The position numbers and the translations under genes were made by a program. Of a stretch of 52,490 nucleotides of DNA, positions 34,134 through 43,402 are shown one piece after another. Position 1 is the first letter of the stretch. Each line of letters opens with the position of its first letter. Origin of the DNA: Oscillospiraceae bacterium (lineage in GTDB: Bacteria; Bacillota; Clostridia; Oscillospirales; Ruminococcaceae); NCBI GenBank assembly GCA_009780025.1, contig WRAV01000012.1:1-52490 (forward strand), given 5' to 3'. The notes under the pieces were generated by a model, which worked only from the letters and a program-made list of their open reading frames with translations, searched no databases and was not told the DNA's origin.

Positions 34134-35408
34134 ATGAAAGACTACAAAAATTACATGGACAACATCACCACGTCGGCGCAGTTGCACCAAAAAATTATGC
34201 AGCGTACAGCACAAAGCCAAGCGCCGCTTGCGCACAGCCGGTTTGTACCCCGCTATGTGGTATTAGCGGCTTGCGCAGTGGTTTTATTAGTCGGCGCCTG
34301 GCTCCTGCCCGGACTGTGGGATAATAGCACAATCGGCGGGACTGGGCCAGCTGCCATCCTCCCCTCTGACCCGGCAACTCCTCCCCATGCCACCGCACTC
34401 CCATTGTACGCTTTAACTTTCAATGCGACTGAAAATATGATGTCTGTCAGGCCAGACCGCCGCCTTGATTTTTGGCATGAGCTCACAGACGCGCAGTTTG
34501 CCGCAGCATTCCCCACACTCAACGAATCTCTTTCCGCACAAGCGCTTTATCAGAGCGATGGCACACTGATTGAAGTCGCGGCCTTTGGGTCGCTTGGGAC
34601 TGAGCAGCATCTGCGAATCAGGCTTGCTGAGGGAATGGTCGCTCAAACCGTGTTAATCATACCGGAGGAGCCGCCGCATATATCCTATGTTCACCAAGTC
34701 CCTGTCACGGCCTTTATGAGCGGCGAGCGCGATTCTATGTACTTTCAAGCGGAGTTTATACTGGATAATATCGCGTACCATGTCAGCTTAATTGACAGCG
34801 AAGAGGCAGGTCAGCAGCTGCTGACCGAGCTCGTCAACAGAATCATCATCGGCGGCGCAGCCGACCTGAGCGGCCTGACAGACCCTGTCATCCCCAAGCT
34901 TCGCAACGAGCAGCTTACACTCAGCCAGGCACGTTTAGACCCCGACTTCGGCGCGTTTCTACCCACAAACCTCCCGCCTCGGTTTGGCTTTGAGTCTGCG
35001 TACAGATTTATCAATCAGGACACCAACAGTCTTTTTGTACTCTGGAGCGCCAATTTGAACACTATTCGGTGGGAAGTCTCAAGGCCCACGAGCTTCCACT
35101 TGGAACACATCGTGTCCGCAAATGAGCGCGAAAAGTTCGACATGTCGCTGTACTCCATCCCACTTGCCGCCTCTATCCCGGATGAGCTATGGCAATATGT
35201 GCAAAACCCTGTATTCCGCGCTGATGAGCTGACGCTCGACATCGTGCGGGCAAGAGCGTATTCCACAGGCAGGGGCGGAGGCGGTGCCTCAGACCAACGC
35301 ATTATGAATTTCAGCGCCCTTTACGGTGACGTTGTCGTAAGCGTAAGCGCCGGCGGCGTAACACCTGAACAAATCTGGGAAATGCTTGAAGGATTGGCAA
35401 GGGAATAG
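34134..35408 (+). CDS. Probable membrane anti-sigma factor
   Basis: The 424-residue protein starts with a short cytoplasmic region (about residues 1-39), one transmembrane helix (about 40-57) and a large extracellular domain of about 365 residues, including a Pro/Thr linker and a DUF4367-like part near LPPRFGFESAYRF. The layout and its position directly after the ECF sigma gene suggest it binds the sigma factor and releases it in response to a surface signal. No canonical zinc-binding anti-sigma motif is seen. Confidence 0.75.
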   Translation: MKDYKNYMDNITTSAQLHQKIMQRTAQSQAPLAHSRFVPRYVVLAACAVVLLVGAWLLPGLWDNSTIGGTGPAAILPSDPATPPHATALPLYALTFNATENMMSVRPDRRLDFWHELTDAQFAAAFPTLNESLSAQALYQSDGTLIEVAAFGSLGTEQHLRIRLAEGMVAQTVLIIPEEPPHISYVHQVPVTAFMSGERDSMYFQAEFILDNIAYHVSLIDSEEAGQQLLTELVNRIIIGGAADLSGLTDPVIPKLRNEQLTLSQARLDPDFGAFLPTNLPPRFGFESAYRFINQDTNSLFVLWSANLNTIRWEVSRPTSFHLEHIVSANEREKFDMSLYSIPLAASIPDELWQYVQNPVFRADELTLDIVRARAYSTGRGGGGASDQRIMNFSALYGDVVVSVSAGGVTPEQIWEMLEGLARE

Positions 35409-35431
35409 CAATAGTTGTAGCACAGCCGAAA

Positions 35432-35467
35432 AGCACCGCCTTGCCATTTAAATGGCAAGGCGGTGCT
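35432..35467. terminator. Perfect 36-bp palindrome, probable bidirectional terminator
   Basis: AGCACCGCCTTGCCATTT is followed directly by its exact reverse complement. It lies between the convergent anti-sigma and Na/Pi genes. Neither side has a long T tract, so termination is inferred from stem strength and place. Confidence 0.65.
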
Positions 35468-35508
35468 ATATTGGTTACAAAACACTGTCGAGCCTATCGG
35501 CAGCTTAT

Positions 35509-37149
35509 CTATATTTTTTGCTCCTGGCCGCCAATATGCTCGGTAATATTTGTGGCGTGGTCTGAGCAGCGCTCCAAGTCACTGACCATGCTGGTGAATA
35601 TTACGCTGTAGCGCGGGTCGCACCCTGCGCTTCTTAGCCGCTCTATATGGTTGTCGAGGTATTGCTTGGACAAGTCATCCACCTGCTGCTCCAGGTCAAA
35701 CACCTCTGCAGCGCGAGAACAATCTCTCGCCTCAAGTGCTTCCAGCGTCAAGGTAAGTGCGTCCATCGTCAGGCCGCTCAGCTGTACCAGCTCATCTTCG
35801 GCCTCTTTGGGCAAAAGGGAGCGGTTTTTCTCTTCAACCACAATATACTCCGCAATGTTTTCTGCATGGTCTCCAAGGCGCTCTATATCCGATACAATTT
35901 GCAGCATGGAACCTAACCTTTCAACGTCGGCCGCCGTAAGTTCCGCGCTTTGTATACGCATCAAATACGCCGTGATTTCCTTCTTTAGGTAGTCTATAAC
36001 TTCTTCTGCTTCGAGCGCCTTGGCTGCCTTTGTGGAATCTTTTTCAAAAAATGCCTCAAGCGCCAGCTTTAAGTTGTCATGGGCCAGCTTACCCATACGG
36101 CAAATCTCGCTGTGTGCTTGCTTAAATGTGGCCTGCGGGGTCTGTACGTCGTCCTTGCCAAGGTGCAAGAGGTGTTTGGCATTGTCTTCCTGCGGCAGCT
36201 TAGGCAACAGAGTATAAATAAACGCAACCAAATACTTGGTGAAGAATATCATCACCGTGGCAGCGACCACATTGTAAGTCGTGTGGAACATCGCCACCTG
36301 CATGGCGCCTTCGGCCCATGTTGTCTGGTACCACGTCAGAATCGCCGGGAATGCGGTAATCGCAATGGCGAACAGACCGCCAGTTGCGACCTTGTACGCC
36401 GTGAGGATCAGCGCCGCGCGCTTACTTTCCCGGTCGGCGGCAAGGGAAGACAGCAGCGCAGTGCTGGGAGTACCAACATTCGCCCCCAACACCAAAAACG
36501 CGGCTGTATCAAAAGAAAGGTAGACCCCGCCCATATACATCGCGATAATTACGCCAATAGTCGCGGTGGAACTCTGCACAATCGCGGTGAACATAATCCC
36601 GGCCAGCAGAGCGAGCAAAGGATTCCGAAACGCCACAAGTATGCTCTGGAAGCCATCCAGCTGCGAAAACTCCCACAGCGGACCGCCCATGGTCGAGAGC
36701 CCAAAAAACAAAAGGCCAAGGCCCAGCACAATAAATCCGGTATTTTTGATTTTCTTCGTCTTGAAGAACAGGTAGAGCACAATGCCCATAAAAATAAATA
36801 GCGGAGCTATGGGGTCGATGTTGAATGAGAACAAGAACGCCGTAAACGTAGTACCCACACTGGCACCGATAATTATACTTGTAAACTGCGTCAGGTTCAT
36901 CAGACCCGCGTTGACAAAACCTATGGACATGATTGATGTGGCTGTGGAGCTCTGGGTAACCGCGGTCACCAACATGCCGACCAGCATTCCCAAAAACCTG
37001 TTCGCCGTGGCCTTGCCGATTATAGTGCGCATTCGGCTGCCCGCAATGTTTTTCAGCCCGTCCGACATCATCTTTAGTCCGAACAAAAACAGACCCAGCC
37101 CACCGAAGGCTAAGAAAATATTTTGGACGAAATCCCATGTTGTGGTCAT
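35509..37149 (-). CDS. Na/Pi cotransporter family protein with PhoU-like domain
   Basis: The 546-residue protein has two inverted NptA-type repeats in the membrane part, marked by TQSSTATSIMSIGFVNAG and VQSSTATIGVIIAMYMGG. A C-terminal cytoplasmic PhoU-like helical region follows from about residue 330 (SDIERLGDHAENIAEYI and SDLERCSDHATNITEHI). It probably imports phosphate with sodium. The ATG at 37149 follows GGGGGAGGGG. It is a single gene. Confidence 0.92.
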   Translation of the reverse strand: MTTTWDFVQNIFLAFGGLGLFLFGLKMMSDGLKNIAGSRMRTIIGKATANRFLGMLVGMLVTAVTQSSTATSIMSIGFVNAGLMNLTQFTSIIIGASVGTTFTAFLFSFNIDPIAPLFIFMGIVLYLFFKTKKIKNTGFIVLGLGLLFFGLSTMGGPLWEFSQLDGFQSILVAFRNPLLALLAGIMFTAIVQSSTATIGVIIAMYMGGVYLSFDTAAFLVLGANVGTPSTALLSSLAADRESKRAALILTAYKVATGGLFAIAITAFPAILTWYQTTWAEGAMQVAMFHTTYNVVAATVMIFFTKYLVAFIYTLLPKLPQEDNAKHLLHLGKDDVQTPQATFKQAHSEICRMGKLAHDNLKLALEAFFEKDSTKAAKALEAEEVIDYLKKEITAYLMRIQSAELTAADVERLGSMLQIVSDIERLGDHAENIAEYIVVEEKNRSLLPKEAEDELVQLSGLTMDALTLTLEALEARDCSRAAEVFDLEQQVDDLSKQYLDNHIERLRSAGCDPRYSVIFTSMVSDLERCSDHATNITEHIGGQEQKI

Positions 37150-37359
37150 GCAAGAATCCCCTCCCCCGCAAACAAGCTCTGAGCAAAAGGCGCCCGATAT
37201 TCCGACTCCCTGGCTCAACTACTATTATAAACCTTTTATTGCCAATTTCAAGGCGAAAATTATCTGACCCAGCCACTTTGCAGGATACACCTTAAGATTC
37301 CCCGCGTCATATATTTGCTGCCCTGCCGTCTACACGCCGGCTCGTGGGCGGCTTGAGTA

Positions 37360-37389
37360 TTGAATGCAGGTTCTTATGTGTGATAGAAT
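37360..37389 (+). promoter_or_regulatory. Promoter of the zincin gene
   Basis: TTGAAT (37360-37365), an 18-base spacer and TAGAAT (37384-37389) lie 18 bases before the start codon. Confidence 0.7.
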
Positions 37390-37406
37390 AGTTTTCAGGT
37401 GATTAT

Positions 37407-37784
37407 ATGCTCACATTTGAAGAGTCCAGAGAAGCCCTGACGCAGATAGCCGACGCCCTGCCCGACAAAATATTCGAAGAGCTCAACGGCGGCGTCCTGC
37501 TTTTGCCCGACACTATTACCGACGAGCACGACTTGCTGATACTGGGCCAGTACCATGTGGACCCTTTCGGCTTTGGCAGGTATGTGACTATTCACTACGG
37601 GTCAATGGAGCAGGCTTATGGGCATCTTTCCCACGAAGCTTTTAGGCAAAAGCTCGACGATGTGCTTCGCCACGAGCTTCTCCACCACATCGAGAGCCTA
37701 GCGGACGACCGCTCGCTGGAAATAAAAGACGCCATGCAAGTGGAAAGATACTTACGGTTCCGGCGGAAGAGGCCGCGCAATTAG
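37407..37784 (+). CDS. Zincin-like metallopeptidase (DUF1025 family)
   Basis: The 125-residue protein has the zinc-binding HELLH motif (His89, Glu90, His93) in a helix near the C terminus, after a short beta-rich domain (ILGQYHVDPFGFGRYVTIHYG). These small minigluzincin-like proteins are common in Firmicutes and their substrate is unknown. It has its own promoter and terminator. Confidence 0.88.
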   Translation: MLTFEESREALTQIADALPDKIFEELNGGVLLLPDTITDEHDLLILGQYHVDPFGFGRYVTIHYGSMEQAYGHLSHEAFRQKLDDVLRHELLHHIESLADDRSLEIKDAMQVERYLRFRRKRPRN

Positions 37785-37800
37785 CATACAACATCCAAGC

Positions 37801-37831
37801 AAAAGGGCGACGCAAAATGCGCCGCCCTTTT
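37801..37831 (+). terminator. Terminator of the zincin gene
   Basis: AAAAGGGCG... and ...CGCCCTTTT form a near-perfect stem ending in T residues. Confidence 0.85.
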
Positions 37832-37906
37832 GAGTTCGACTGCAAATCTCCTTACCCAGCTGGCCTGGCAATGAACCCTGCTTTTGCTTCCCCACACCCA
37901 AAACAC

Positions 37907-37935
37907 TTGAAGATATTCGCGAAAAGATGTATTAT
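37907..37935 (+). promoter_or_regulatory. Promoter of the receiver-kinase-alarmone operon
   Basis: TTGAAG (37907-37912), a 17-base spacer and TATTAT (37930-37935). Confidence 0.75.
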
Positions 37936-37968
37936 AGAGGTAAGAAGTTGAGTGAAAGGGTGACCCCT

Positions 37969-38412
37969 GTGAGCGAAGCAAAGAAAATATACATAGCGGA
38001 TGATGAGACCAATATCAGAGTGGCTATTAAAACATTTTTAGAGAACTCCGGCTACCAGGTTAAAGACTTTGAGAGCGGGGACGCACTGCTTGCGGCCTTT
38101 GCCGTGGCTCCCGCGGACTTGGTGGTCCTGGACGTTATGATGCCCGGCTCGAACGGCTTTGTGGTCTGCAAGCAGCTGCGCAAAACCAGCCGCGTGCCCA
38201 TAATAACACTCTCCGCCCGGGACAGCGATTTAGACTACGCCACCGCCCTCGACCTGGGCAGCGACGACTACCTGGTAAAACCGTTTAGCCCCATGGCCCT
38301 AGTCATGCGGATAAAGGCTATCTTCCGTCGGATAGAGTTTGAGCGTCAAAACCACGCCGAGGCCGGCAACCTAAACGAAAGCGGGAAACCGGATGGAAGC
38401 GAAAGACCGTAA
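37969..38412 (+). CDS. Receiver-only response regulator
   Basis: The 147-residue protein is a single receiver domain with acidic pocket Asp11/Asp12, phospho-acceptor Asp55 in VVLDVMMPGSNGF, the ITLSARDSD switch region and Lys in DDYLVKPFSP. It ends after a short charged tail (RRIEFERQNHAEAGNLNES) where OmpR-family proteins would have a winged helix. The GTG start follows AAAGGGTGA. It overlaps the next gene, its likely kinase, by 20 bp. No DNA-binding domain remains in any frame, so output must be by protein contact. Confidence 0.88.
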   Translation: MSEAKKIYIADDETNIRVAIKTFLENSGYQVKDFESGDALLAAFAVAPADLVVLDVMMPGSNGFVVCKQLRKTSRVPIITLSARDSDLDYATALDLGSDDYLVKPFSPMALVMRIKAIFRRIEFERQNHAEAGNLNESGKPDGSERP

Positions 38413-39487
38413 GGTAAAGACCAAGCTGCGCCGCAGGATTTTGGCCGCGTTTTCGACGGTGTTGTTCTTCTCCTTCCTGCTGGTGGGGGTTGTCTTTAAC
38501 TTCACGATAAGAATGCGCCTGCCCCAGTCCGAGCTTGAGTACGCCATACTTGCCGGCCAGGCTGCGCAATATGGGGCGTCAAACTTTGCCGGCAGCGCAG
38601 TGCATGTGCTCTTTGTACTGGTAGGCATCATGTTTGTCGTGGCCATGGTCGTCACCTATTTTCTCTCCAACTCAATCACCCGGCCAATAGAGCAGCTGGG
38701 CGATTTTGCGGCTCAGCTGGGCCGCGGAGAGTTCGCCCTGGACGACCACGACCATGAACCCAAGGACGAAGTATGCGGCATAAAAGAGCTTGATGAGCTC
38801 AGCCTTGCCCTGGGCAAGTCGGCGCGGCAGCTGGCCCTTTACGACCGGGAGCAAAAGACCTTCTTCCAGAACGCCTCTCATGAGCTGCGCACCCCGCTGA
38901 TGACAATCAAGTGCTACGCCGAGGGCATCTCCTTCGGGCTGATGGAACCCAAAGACGCCTCCGAGACAATACTGATGGAGACCGACAGGCTCTCCGATCT
39001 CGTCACCGACTTGCTCTACATCTCCAAGATAGACAACATCACCACCGCGTTCACTACCGGGCAGTCCGACCTCACCGCGCTAATCCGCAGCTGTGCCGAG
39101 CGCCAGAGGGCCGTAGCCGCTAAAAGGCAGATAGCCTTTGAGTTTGACTTCGGCGAAAATGCCATCACCTGCGAGTGCATAAGCGAGCTCCTCTCCCGCG
39201 CGATGGACAACTTGACCTCCAACGCCATACGCTACGCCCGCTCCAAAATCCTTTTTTCCTGTCACAAGCTTGACAACCGGATCGAGCTGCGCGTAACCGA
39301 CGACGGTGCCGGCATTGACCCCGAAGTTCTGCCACACATCTTCGAGCGCTTTATCAAGGGTAAGGATGGCAACCACGGTATCGGGCTCGCTATCGTAAAG
39401 TCGATAGTCCAGCAGCACGATGGCCAGATAACGGCAGAAAACTCCCAAAACGGCGGTGCCGTATTTACCATCACTCTACCCACATAG
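38393..39487 (+). CDS. Sensor histidine kinase
   Basis: The 364-residue kinase has two transmembrane helices (about 17-38 and 70-91) with a very short outer loop, a HAMP-like linker (SITRPIEQLGDFAAQLG), His163 in NASHELRTPLM, and the N, G1, F and G2 boxes (DNLTSNAIRYA, VTDDGAGID, IFERFIKG, GIGLAIVKSIV). The small outer loop suggests sensing in the membrane or of the cell surface. It overlaps the receiver gene and precedes the alarmone synthetase by 15 bp. Confidence 0.93.
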   Translation: MEAKDRKVKTKLRRRILAAFSTVLFFSFLLVGVVFNFTIRMRLPQSELEYAILAGQAAQYGASNFAGSAVHVLFVLVGIMFVVAMVVTYFLSNSITRPIEQLGDFAAQLGRGEFALDDHDHEPKDEVCGIKELDELSLALGKSARQLALYDREQKTFFQNASHELRTPLMTIKCYAEGISFGLMEPKDASETILMETDRLSDLVTDLLYISKIDNITTAFTTGQSDLTALIRSCAERQRAVAAKRQIAFEFDFGENAITCECISELLSRAMDNLTSNAIRYARSKILFSCHKLDNRIELRVTDDGAGIDPEVLPHIFERFIKGKDGNHGIGLAIVKSIVQQHDGQITAENSQNGGAVFTITLPT

Positions 39488-39502
39488 CATGGAGGCGAGC
39501 AT

Positions 39503-40237
39503 ATGAAAGATATAAACAGTTTAGCCCCGGGCAAAGAGCATATTCAACCCATCGAGCCCGACGCACGAAATGGCCCCGGCGGCGCACCGGCACTATTTAA
39601 CGAAGTTGAATTCGAGCAGGTCAAGGCCCTGTCTCTGGTCTACGAGTGGGCCCACCGCACCCTGATGACAAAACTCAACATCATCAGCGAAGACCTTGCC
39701 AGCAGTGGCAATTCGCCTATCGAAAGCATTCACGGCCGGATGAAAAGCCTCACAAGCATAGCGGGTAAGCTCGCAAAAATGGGCGTCCCCCTAACCGCCG
39801 AAAACGCCAAGATTCACCTGCGGGATATAGGTGGCATTCGCATAATCTGCCACTTTTCCCAGGACATTCACTATATTATCAGCCTGCTCAGGCAGATGCC
39901 CAGTGTAAAGATTCTGGACGAAAAAGACTACATCACTAAGCCAAAACCCAGCGGGTATCGCAGTTACCACGTAATTATGGAAGTGCCGATTTTTTATTCC
40001 GGCAAAACCGAAAGCATCCCGGTTGAGATTCAGCTGCGCACCCAGGCCATGAACTTCTGGGCCTCGCTTGAGCACAAAGCCCGGTACAAATATCAAGACC
40101 ATGTCCCCGCGCATTTGAGCGATGAGCTTGTCGCCATCGCCGAAAAAATCGACAAGCTGGACAGGCGAATGGCCACCATTCACGAGATTATTACGCTCAT
40201 AAACCAGGACAGCGACGACACCCCAGACCAAGAGTAA
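39503..40237 (+). CDS. Small alarmone synthetase (GTP pyrophosphokinase family)
   Basis: The 244-residue protein has a single (p)ppGpp synthetase domain with no hydrolase domain. It shows RDIGGIRIICHF, the KPKPSGYRSYH motif (about 151-161) and the catalytic Glu in VEIQLRTQAMNFWASLEHK. It is of the RelQ/SasB type. It is the third gene after the receiver and kinase and probably co-transcribed, which would link that signal pathway to ppGpp. GGAGG precedes the ATG. Confidence 0.92.
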   Translation: MKDINSLAPGKEHIQPIEPDARNGPGGAPALFNEVEFEQVKALSLVYEWAHRTLMTKLNIISEDLASSGNSPIESIHGRMKSLTSIAGKLAKMGVPLTAENAKIHLRDIGGIRIICHFSQDIHYIISLLRQMPSVKILDEKDYITKPKPSGYRSYHVIMEVPIFYSGKTESIPVEIQLRTQAMNFWASLEHKARYKYQDHVPAHLSDELVAIAEKIDKLDRRMATIHEIITLINQDSDDTPDQE

Positions 40238-40295
40238 ACCTCCGCTTTGCGGCAAATTGCGACCTTGTCCTGATGGTAACATTAATAAAGCATCC

Positions 40296-40329
40296 GCGAA
40301 GCCGGTCCCCGCAAAGGAACCGGCTTCGC
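40296..40329. terminator. Bidirectional terminator between alarmone synthetase and fabD
   Basis: GCGAAGCCGG (40296-40305) pairs with CCGGCTTCGC (40320-40329). T-rich or A-rich sequence lies on both sides, and the genes converge here. Confidence 0.75.
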
Positions 40330-40364
40330 AATGTAAAAAAGGAGAAAGCTAAAGAATAAGCGGC

Positions 40365-41303
40365 CTAGGTGGTCACAGCACCAGTGGCGGACAACGCAGC
40401 CACAGTTTTCTCAAGAGTCTCGGCGGTGTCCACGTTCATGGTGGCGAGGGCGCGGTTGTTTTTCTTAGCCAGTGTGCTTGCGGTCTTGCCCGGCCCAAAC
40501 TCTATGCAGGTGTCGATTCCGGCGGAGGACATAGCCGCAATCTCTTCCACAAAGCGCACCGGGCTAACCATGTGATTTACAAAGTAGTCGATAAAGTCGC
40601 TAACTTCCAAAGCACTACCGGTCAGGTTGGAGTAAAAATCGCAGCCGGGCTGCCCAAAGCGTATGCCGCTTATAAGGTCGCGCAGCCGATCGGCCGCAGG
40701 CTGCATCATAGGGGTATGGAAGGCGCTGCCCACACTGAGGCGGGTGGTCTTCGCACCCAGGGCCGCAAGCTCTTCAGCGGCGGCCAAGCAGTCCTCAACT
40801 CCGCCCGAGATAACGGTCTGCCCAGGCAGGTTGAAGTTCACAGCCCAAACCATCTTGTATTTTTCGCAGACGCCCGCAATTGTCGCAGGATCGCTGCCCA
40901 CAATGGCAACCATGGTTCCGGCAGCCAGGCTGGCGGCCTCGCCCATGACCTTAGCCCGCGCGCCAATTAGCCTGAAGCCATCCTCCATCGAGAATGCACC
41001 GGCGCAATATAGCGCGGCGTACTCGCCCACCGAGTGCCCTGCCACAGCACTCACCGCCGGCAGCTGGCCACTGGAAGCCTCCCATGCGGCCAGGCTGTGG
41101 GTAAAGATTGCAGGCTGACAAATATCTGTGCGCTTGAGCTCATCCTCACTGCCTTCAAAACTGATAGCAGCCATATCAAAGCCCAAAATATCGCCCGCGC
41201 ACTCGTAAACTGCCCTAGCCCGCTCATTTGTATCATAAAGACTTTTGCCCATCCCCGGGTACTGGGAGCCCTGCCCCCCAAACAACGCAGCAACCATGCC
41301 CAT
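40365..41303 (-). CDS. fabD: Malonyl-CoA:ACP transacylase FabD
   Basis: FabD loads malonyl groups on acyl carrier protein. The 312-residue protein has FGGQGSQYPGMG, catalytic Ser91 in GHSVGEYAAL and the His in SAFHTPMM. The ATG at 41303 follows GGAGG; the longer frame start is rejected. It is transcribed away from the other fab genes, which is unusual, since fabD is normally inside the cluster. Confidence 0.95.
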   Translation of the reverse strand: MGMVAALFGGQGSQYPGMGKSLYDTNERARAVYECAGDILGFDMAAISFEGSEDELKRTDICQPAIFTHSLAAWEASSGQLPAVSAVAGHSVGEYAALYCAGAFSMEDGFRLIGARAKVMGEAASLAAGTMVAIVGSDPATIAGVCEKYKMVWAVNFNLPGQTVISGGVEDCLAAAEELAALGAKTTRLSVGSAFHTPMMQPAADRLRDLISGIRFGQPGCDFYSNLTGSALEVSDFIDYFVNHMVSPVRFVEEIAAMSSAGIDTCIEFGPGKTASTLAKKNNRALATMNVDTAETLEKTVAALSATGAVTT

Positions 41304-41352
41304 TGAGTATATCCTCCATAAATTTATTATCAAATTTTAATCCGGCCACCTC

Positions 41353-41449
41353 TTGACAAATACCGGCCAAAAGGTTATTCTATTAAAGTAACATCCGTTG
41401 CATTTATAACATCTGTTACAAATATATCACCACCTGTATCGTTTGTCAA
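41353..41449. promoter_or_regulatory. Face-to-face fabH and fabD promoters with tandem operator-like repeats
   Basis: Plus strand: TTGACA (41353-41358), 17 bases, TATTCT (41376-41381). Minus strand: TTGACA (41444-41449), 17 bases, TATATT (41421-41426). The start sites face and overlap each other. Between them lie tandem 18-bp repeats TAACATCCGTTGCATTTA (41389-41406) and TAACATCTGTTACAAATA (41407-41424), each with a TAAC-N4-GTT(A/G) dyad. A bound regulator would control both directions; its identity is unknown. Confidence 0.75.
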
Positions 41450-41510
41450 GTAGAACCCCTTGTCCGTTTGTGAATTTTTAGTTAATAAGTTAGCAATAGA
41501 GGTGAACTCA

Positions 41511-42509
41511 TTGTCAATTATTATAGCCGGAACAGGCAGCTATTTGCCCGAACGTGTGGTCACGAACGCTGAATTTGAGACTTTTCTGGACACTTCTGAT
41601 GAGTGGATAGTCGCGCGCACCGGCATGAAGGAGCGCCGGGTAACCAGCGGCGAACCCAGCTGGAAAATGGGTGAGTTGGCCGCTCGCAAGGCTCTGGACG
41701 CGGCGGGCATAGCCCCCGAAGAGCTTGACCTTATTATATGCACCACAGTCACTCCCGATTACCTTTTCCCATCTTGCGCCTGCATGATTCAGGGGGCTAT
41801 CGGCGCGAGGGGCGCCTTCGCATTTGACGCGGCCGCAGCCTGCGCGGGCTCGGTCTACGGGATAGACATGGCTCGGCGCTATCTCGCCACCGGCGACATT
41901 AATACCGTTTTGCTGGTGGGTGCGGAGACGCTCAGCCAGGTGGCCAATTACGAAGACCGCGGCAGCTGTATTCTCTTCTCGGACGGTGCCGGCGCCGCCG
42001 TAATAAAGCGCGGAGACGGTCCCTACGGCTCTTGCCTGCGCAGCGACGCGAGCGGGGCTCACCAGCTCTACTGCAAGCACATTCGCAAAGATACACCCTT
42101 CTACAAGAGCGACGCACCCTTCGACGGCGGGCTCTTCGAGGCCGAGCTTGTCGGCACAACATACATGAACGGCCAAGAGGTCTACAAGTTCGCGACCGCG
42201 GCCATGCCGGAAGCCGTCATCGGCGCCTGCGAAAGGGCCGGCTTTGCCCCCGAAACTCTCGATATGGTTGTCCCACACCAGGCCAACCTGCGCATTCTTG
42301 AGACTGCTGCCAAACGCCTAAAGCTGCCTATGGAGAAAATCAGCGTAACTATACATAAGTACGGCAACAACTCCAGCGCCAGCGTGCTTATCGGCCTGGA
42401 CGAGTGCATACGCGAAGGCAAAATCAAAGAGGGGCACCGCGTCAGCCTGGTGGGCTTCGGGGCCGGGCTTACATACGGCGCTGCAGCTTTTGAATACCAT
42501 TCCAAATAA
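41511..42509 (+). CDS. fabH: 3-oxoacyl-ACP synthase III FabH
   Basis: FabH starts fatty-acid chains by condensing acyl-CoA with malonyl-ACP. The 332-residue protein has the catalytic triad Cys111 (AAAACAGSVYG), His256 (VPHQANLR) and Asn286 (HKYGNNSSAS). The TTG start (MSIIIAGTGSYLPE) with AGAGGTG seven bases upstream is preferred to the upstream frame start. It is the first gene of fabH-fabG-fabF-fabZ-acpP. Confidence 0.95.
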   Translation: MSIIIAGTGSYLPERVVTNAEFETFLDTSDEWIVARTGMKERRVTSGEPSWKMGELAARKALDAAGIAPEELDLIICTTVTPDYLFPSCACMIQGAIGARGAFAFDAAAACAGSVYGIDMARRYLATGDINTVLLVGAETLSQVANYEDRGSCILFSDGAGAAVIKRGDGPYGSCLRSDASGAHQLYCKHIRKDTPFYKSDAPFDGGLFEAELVGTTYMNGQEVYKFATAAMPEAVIGACERAGFAPETLDMVVPHQANLRILETAAKRLKLPMEKISVTIHKYGNNSSASVLIGLDECIREGKIKEGHRVSLVGFGAGLTYGAAAFEYHSK

Positions 42510-42536
42510 ACGCTATAACGCTGGGAGGAAAAACAA

Positions 42537-43268
42537 ATGACAGCGTGGATAACAGGAGCTTCTTCGGGTATTGGCGCGGCTTGCGCGCTGGCCCTCGCTG
42601 AGAAGGGATATAACATAGCCGTTGGCTGCCATAGCCAAAGCTCGATTGAGCGAGGTGGCGGCAAAGTCATGGAGCAGTGCCGCAAGCTCGGTGTGCAAGC
42701 CGAGTGCTTTGTAGGCAATGTTGAAGACTTCGCGGACTGCGGCCGACTTGTAAACGACATAATCGACAAGCTCGGCGGCATAGACCTTCTGGTCAACTGC
42801 GCTGGAATCACCCGCGACGGCCTCATAGCCCGGATGAGCGAGGAGAATTTCGACGAAGTAATCGACGTCAACCTAAAGGGCGCGTTTTGCACCATCCGCC
42901 ATGTCAGCCCACTGATGATGAAAAAGCGGGCGGGCAAAATAATTAACGTGGCCTCGGTCATCGGACTGATGGGGAATCCCGGACAGTCCAACTACGCGGC
43001 CTCTAAAGGCGGGCTGATTGCCCTCACCAAATCGGTAGCCAAAGAGCTGGGAGGGCGCGGGATAACCTGCAACGCCGTGGCCCCCGGCTTTATTGAGACC
43101 AAGATGACTGGCGCAATGCCCGAAAAAGCTATACAGGCTATAATGGACGCGACCGTACTAGGCCGCACCGGCCAACCGGAAGAAGTGGCCCACGCAGTAG
43201 CCTTCCTGGCAGAAAACAACTTTGTAACCGGCCAAACCATAGTGGTAGACGGCGGTTTGCATATCTAG
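42537..43268 (+). CDS. fabG: 3-oxoacyl-ACP reductase FabG
   Basis: FabG is the NADPH-dependent reductase of the elongation cycle. The 243-residue SDR protein has TGASSGIG (6-13), NCAG (88-91), the catalytic Ser140, Tyr153 and Lys157, and the C-terminal FVTGQTIVVDGGL. GGGAGG precedes the ATG. No enoyl reductase (FabI or FabK) is in the cluster. Confidence 0.94.
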   Translation: MTAWITGASSGIGAACALALAEKGYNIAVGCHSQSSIERGGGKVMEQCRKLGVQAECFVGNVEDFADCGRLVNDIIDKLGGIDLLVNCAGITRDGLIARMSEENFDEVIDVNLKGAFCTIRHVSPLMMKKRAGKIINVASVIGLMGNPGQSNYAASKGGLIALTKSVAKELGGRGITCNAVAPGFIETKMTGAMPEKAIQAIMDATVLGRTGQPEEVAHAVAFLAENNFVTGQTIVVDGGLHI

Positions 43269-43402
43269 CAGTGAAAGCTTTTTACCGGGGTGGGACTCTA
43301 TGCCTGACAGCCCACTCTACAGACTTACAATTCTATGATGCGGAGCCCACAGGGCCGACCTTTGGCCCGGAGGAGCGAGCAAGTAAAAAAGGGGGAATTG
43401 CT

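Noticed and set aside
43271-43402. 44-codon N-terminal extension of fabF
   Set aside because: FabF proteins start at the RRVVITGMG segment, and a TTG with a good ribosome site lies there.
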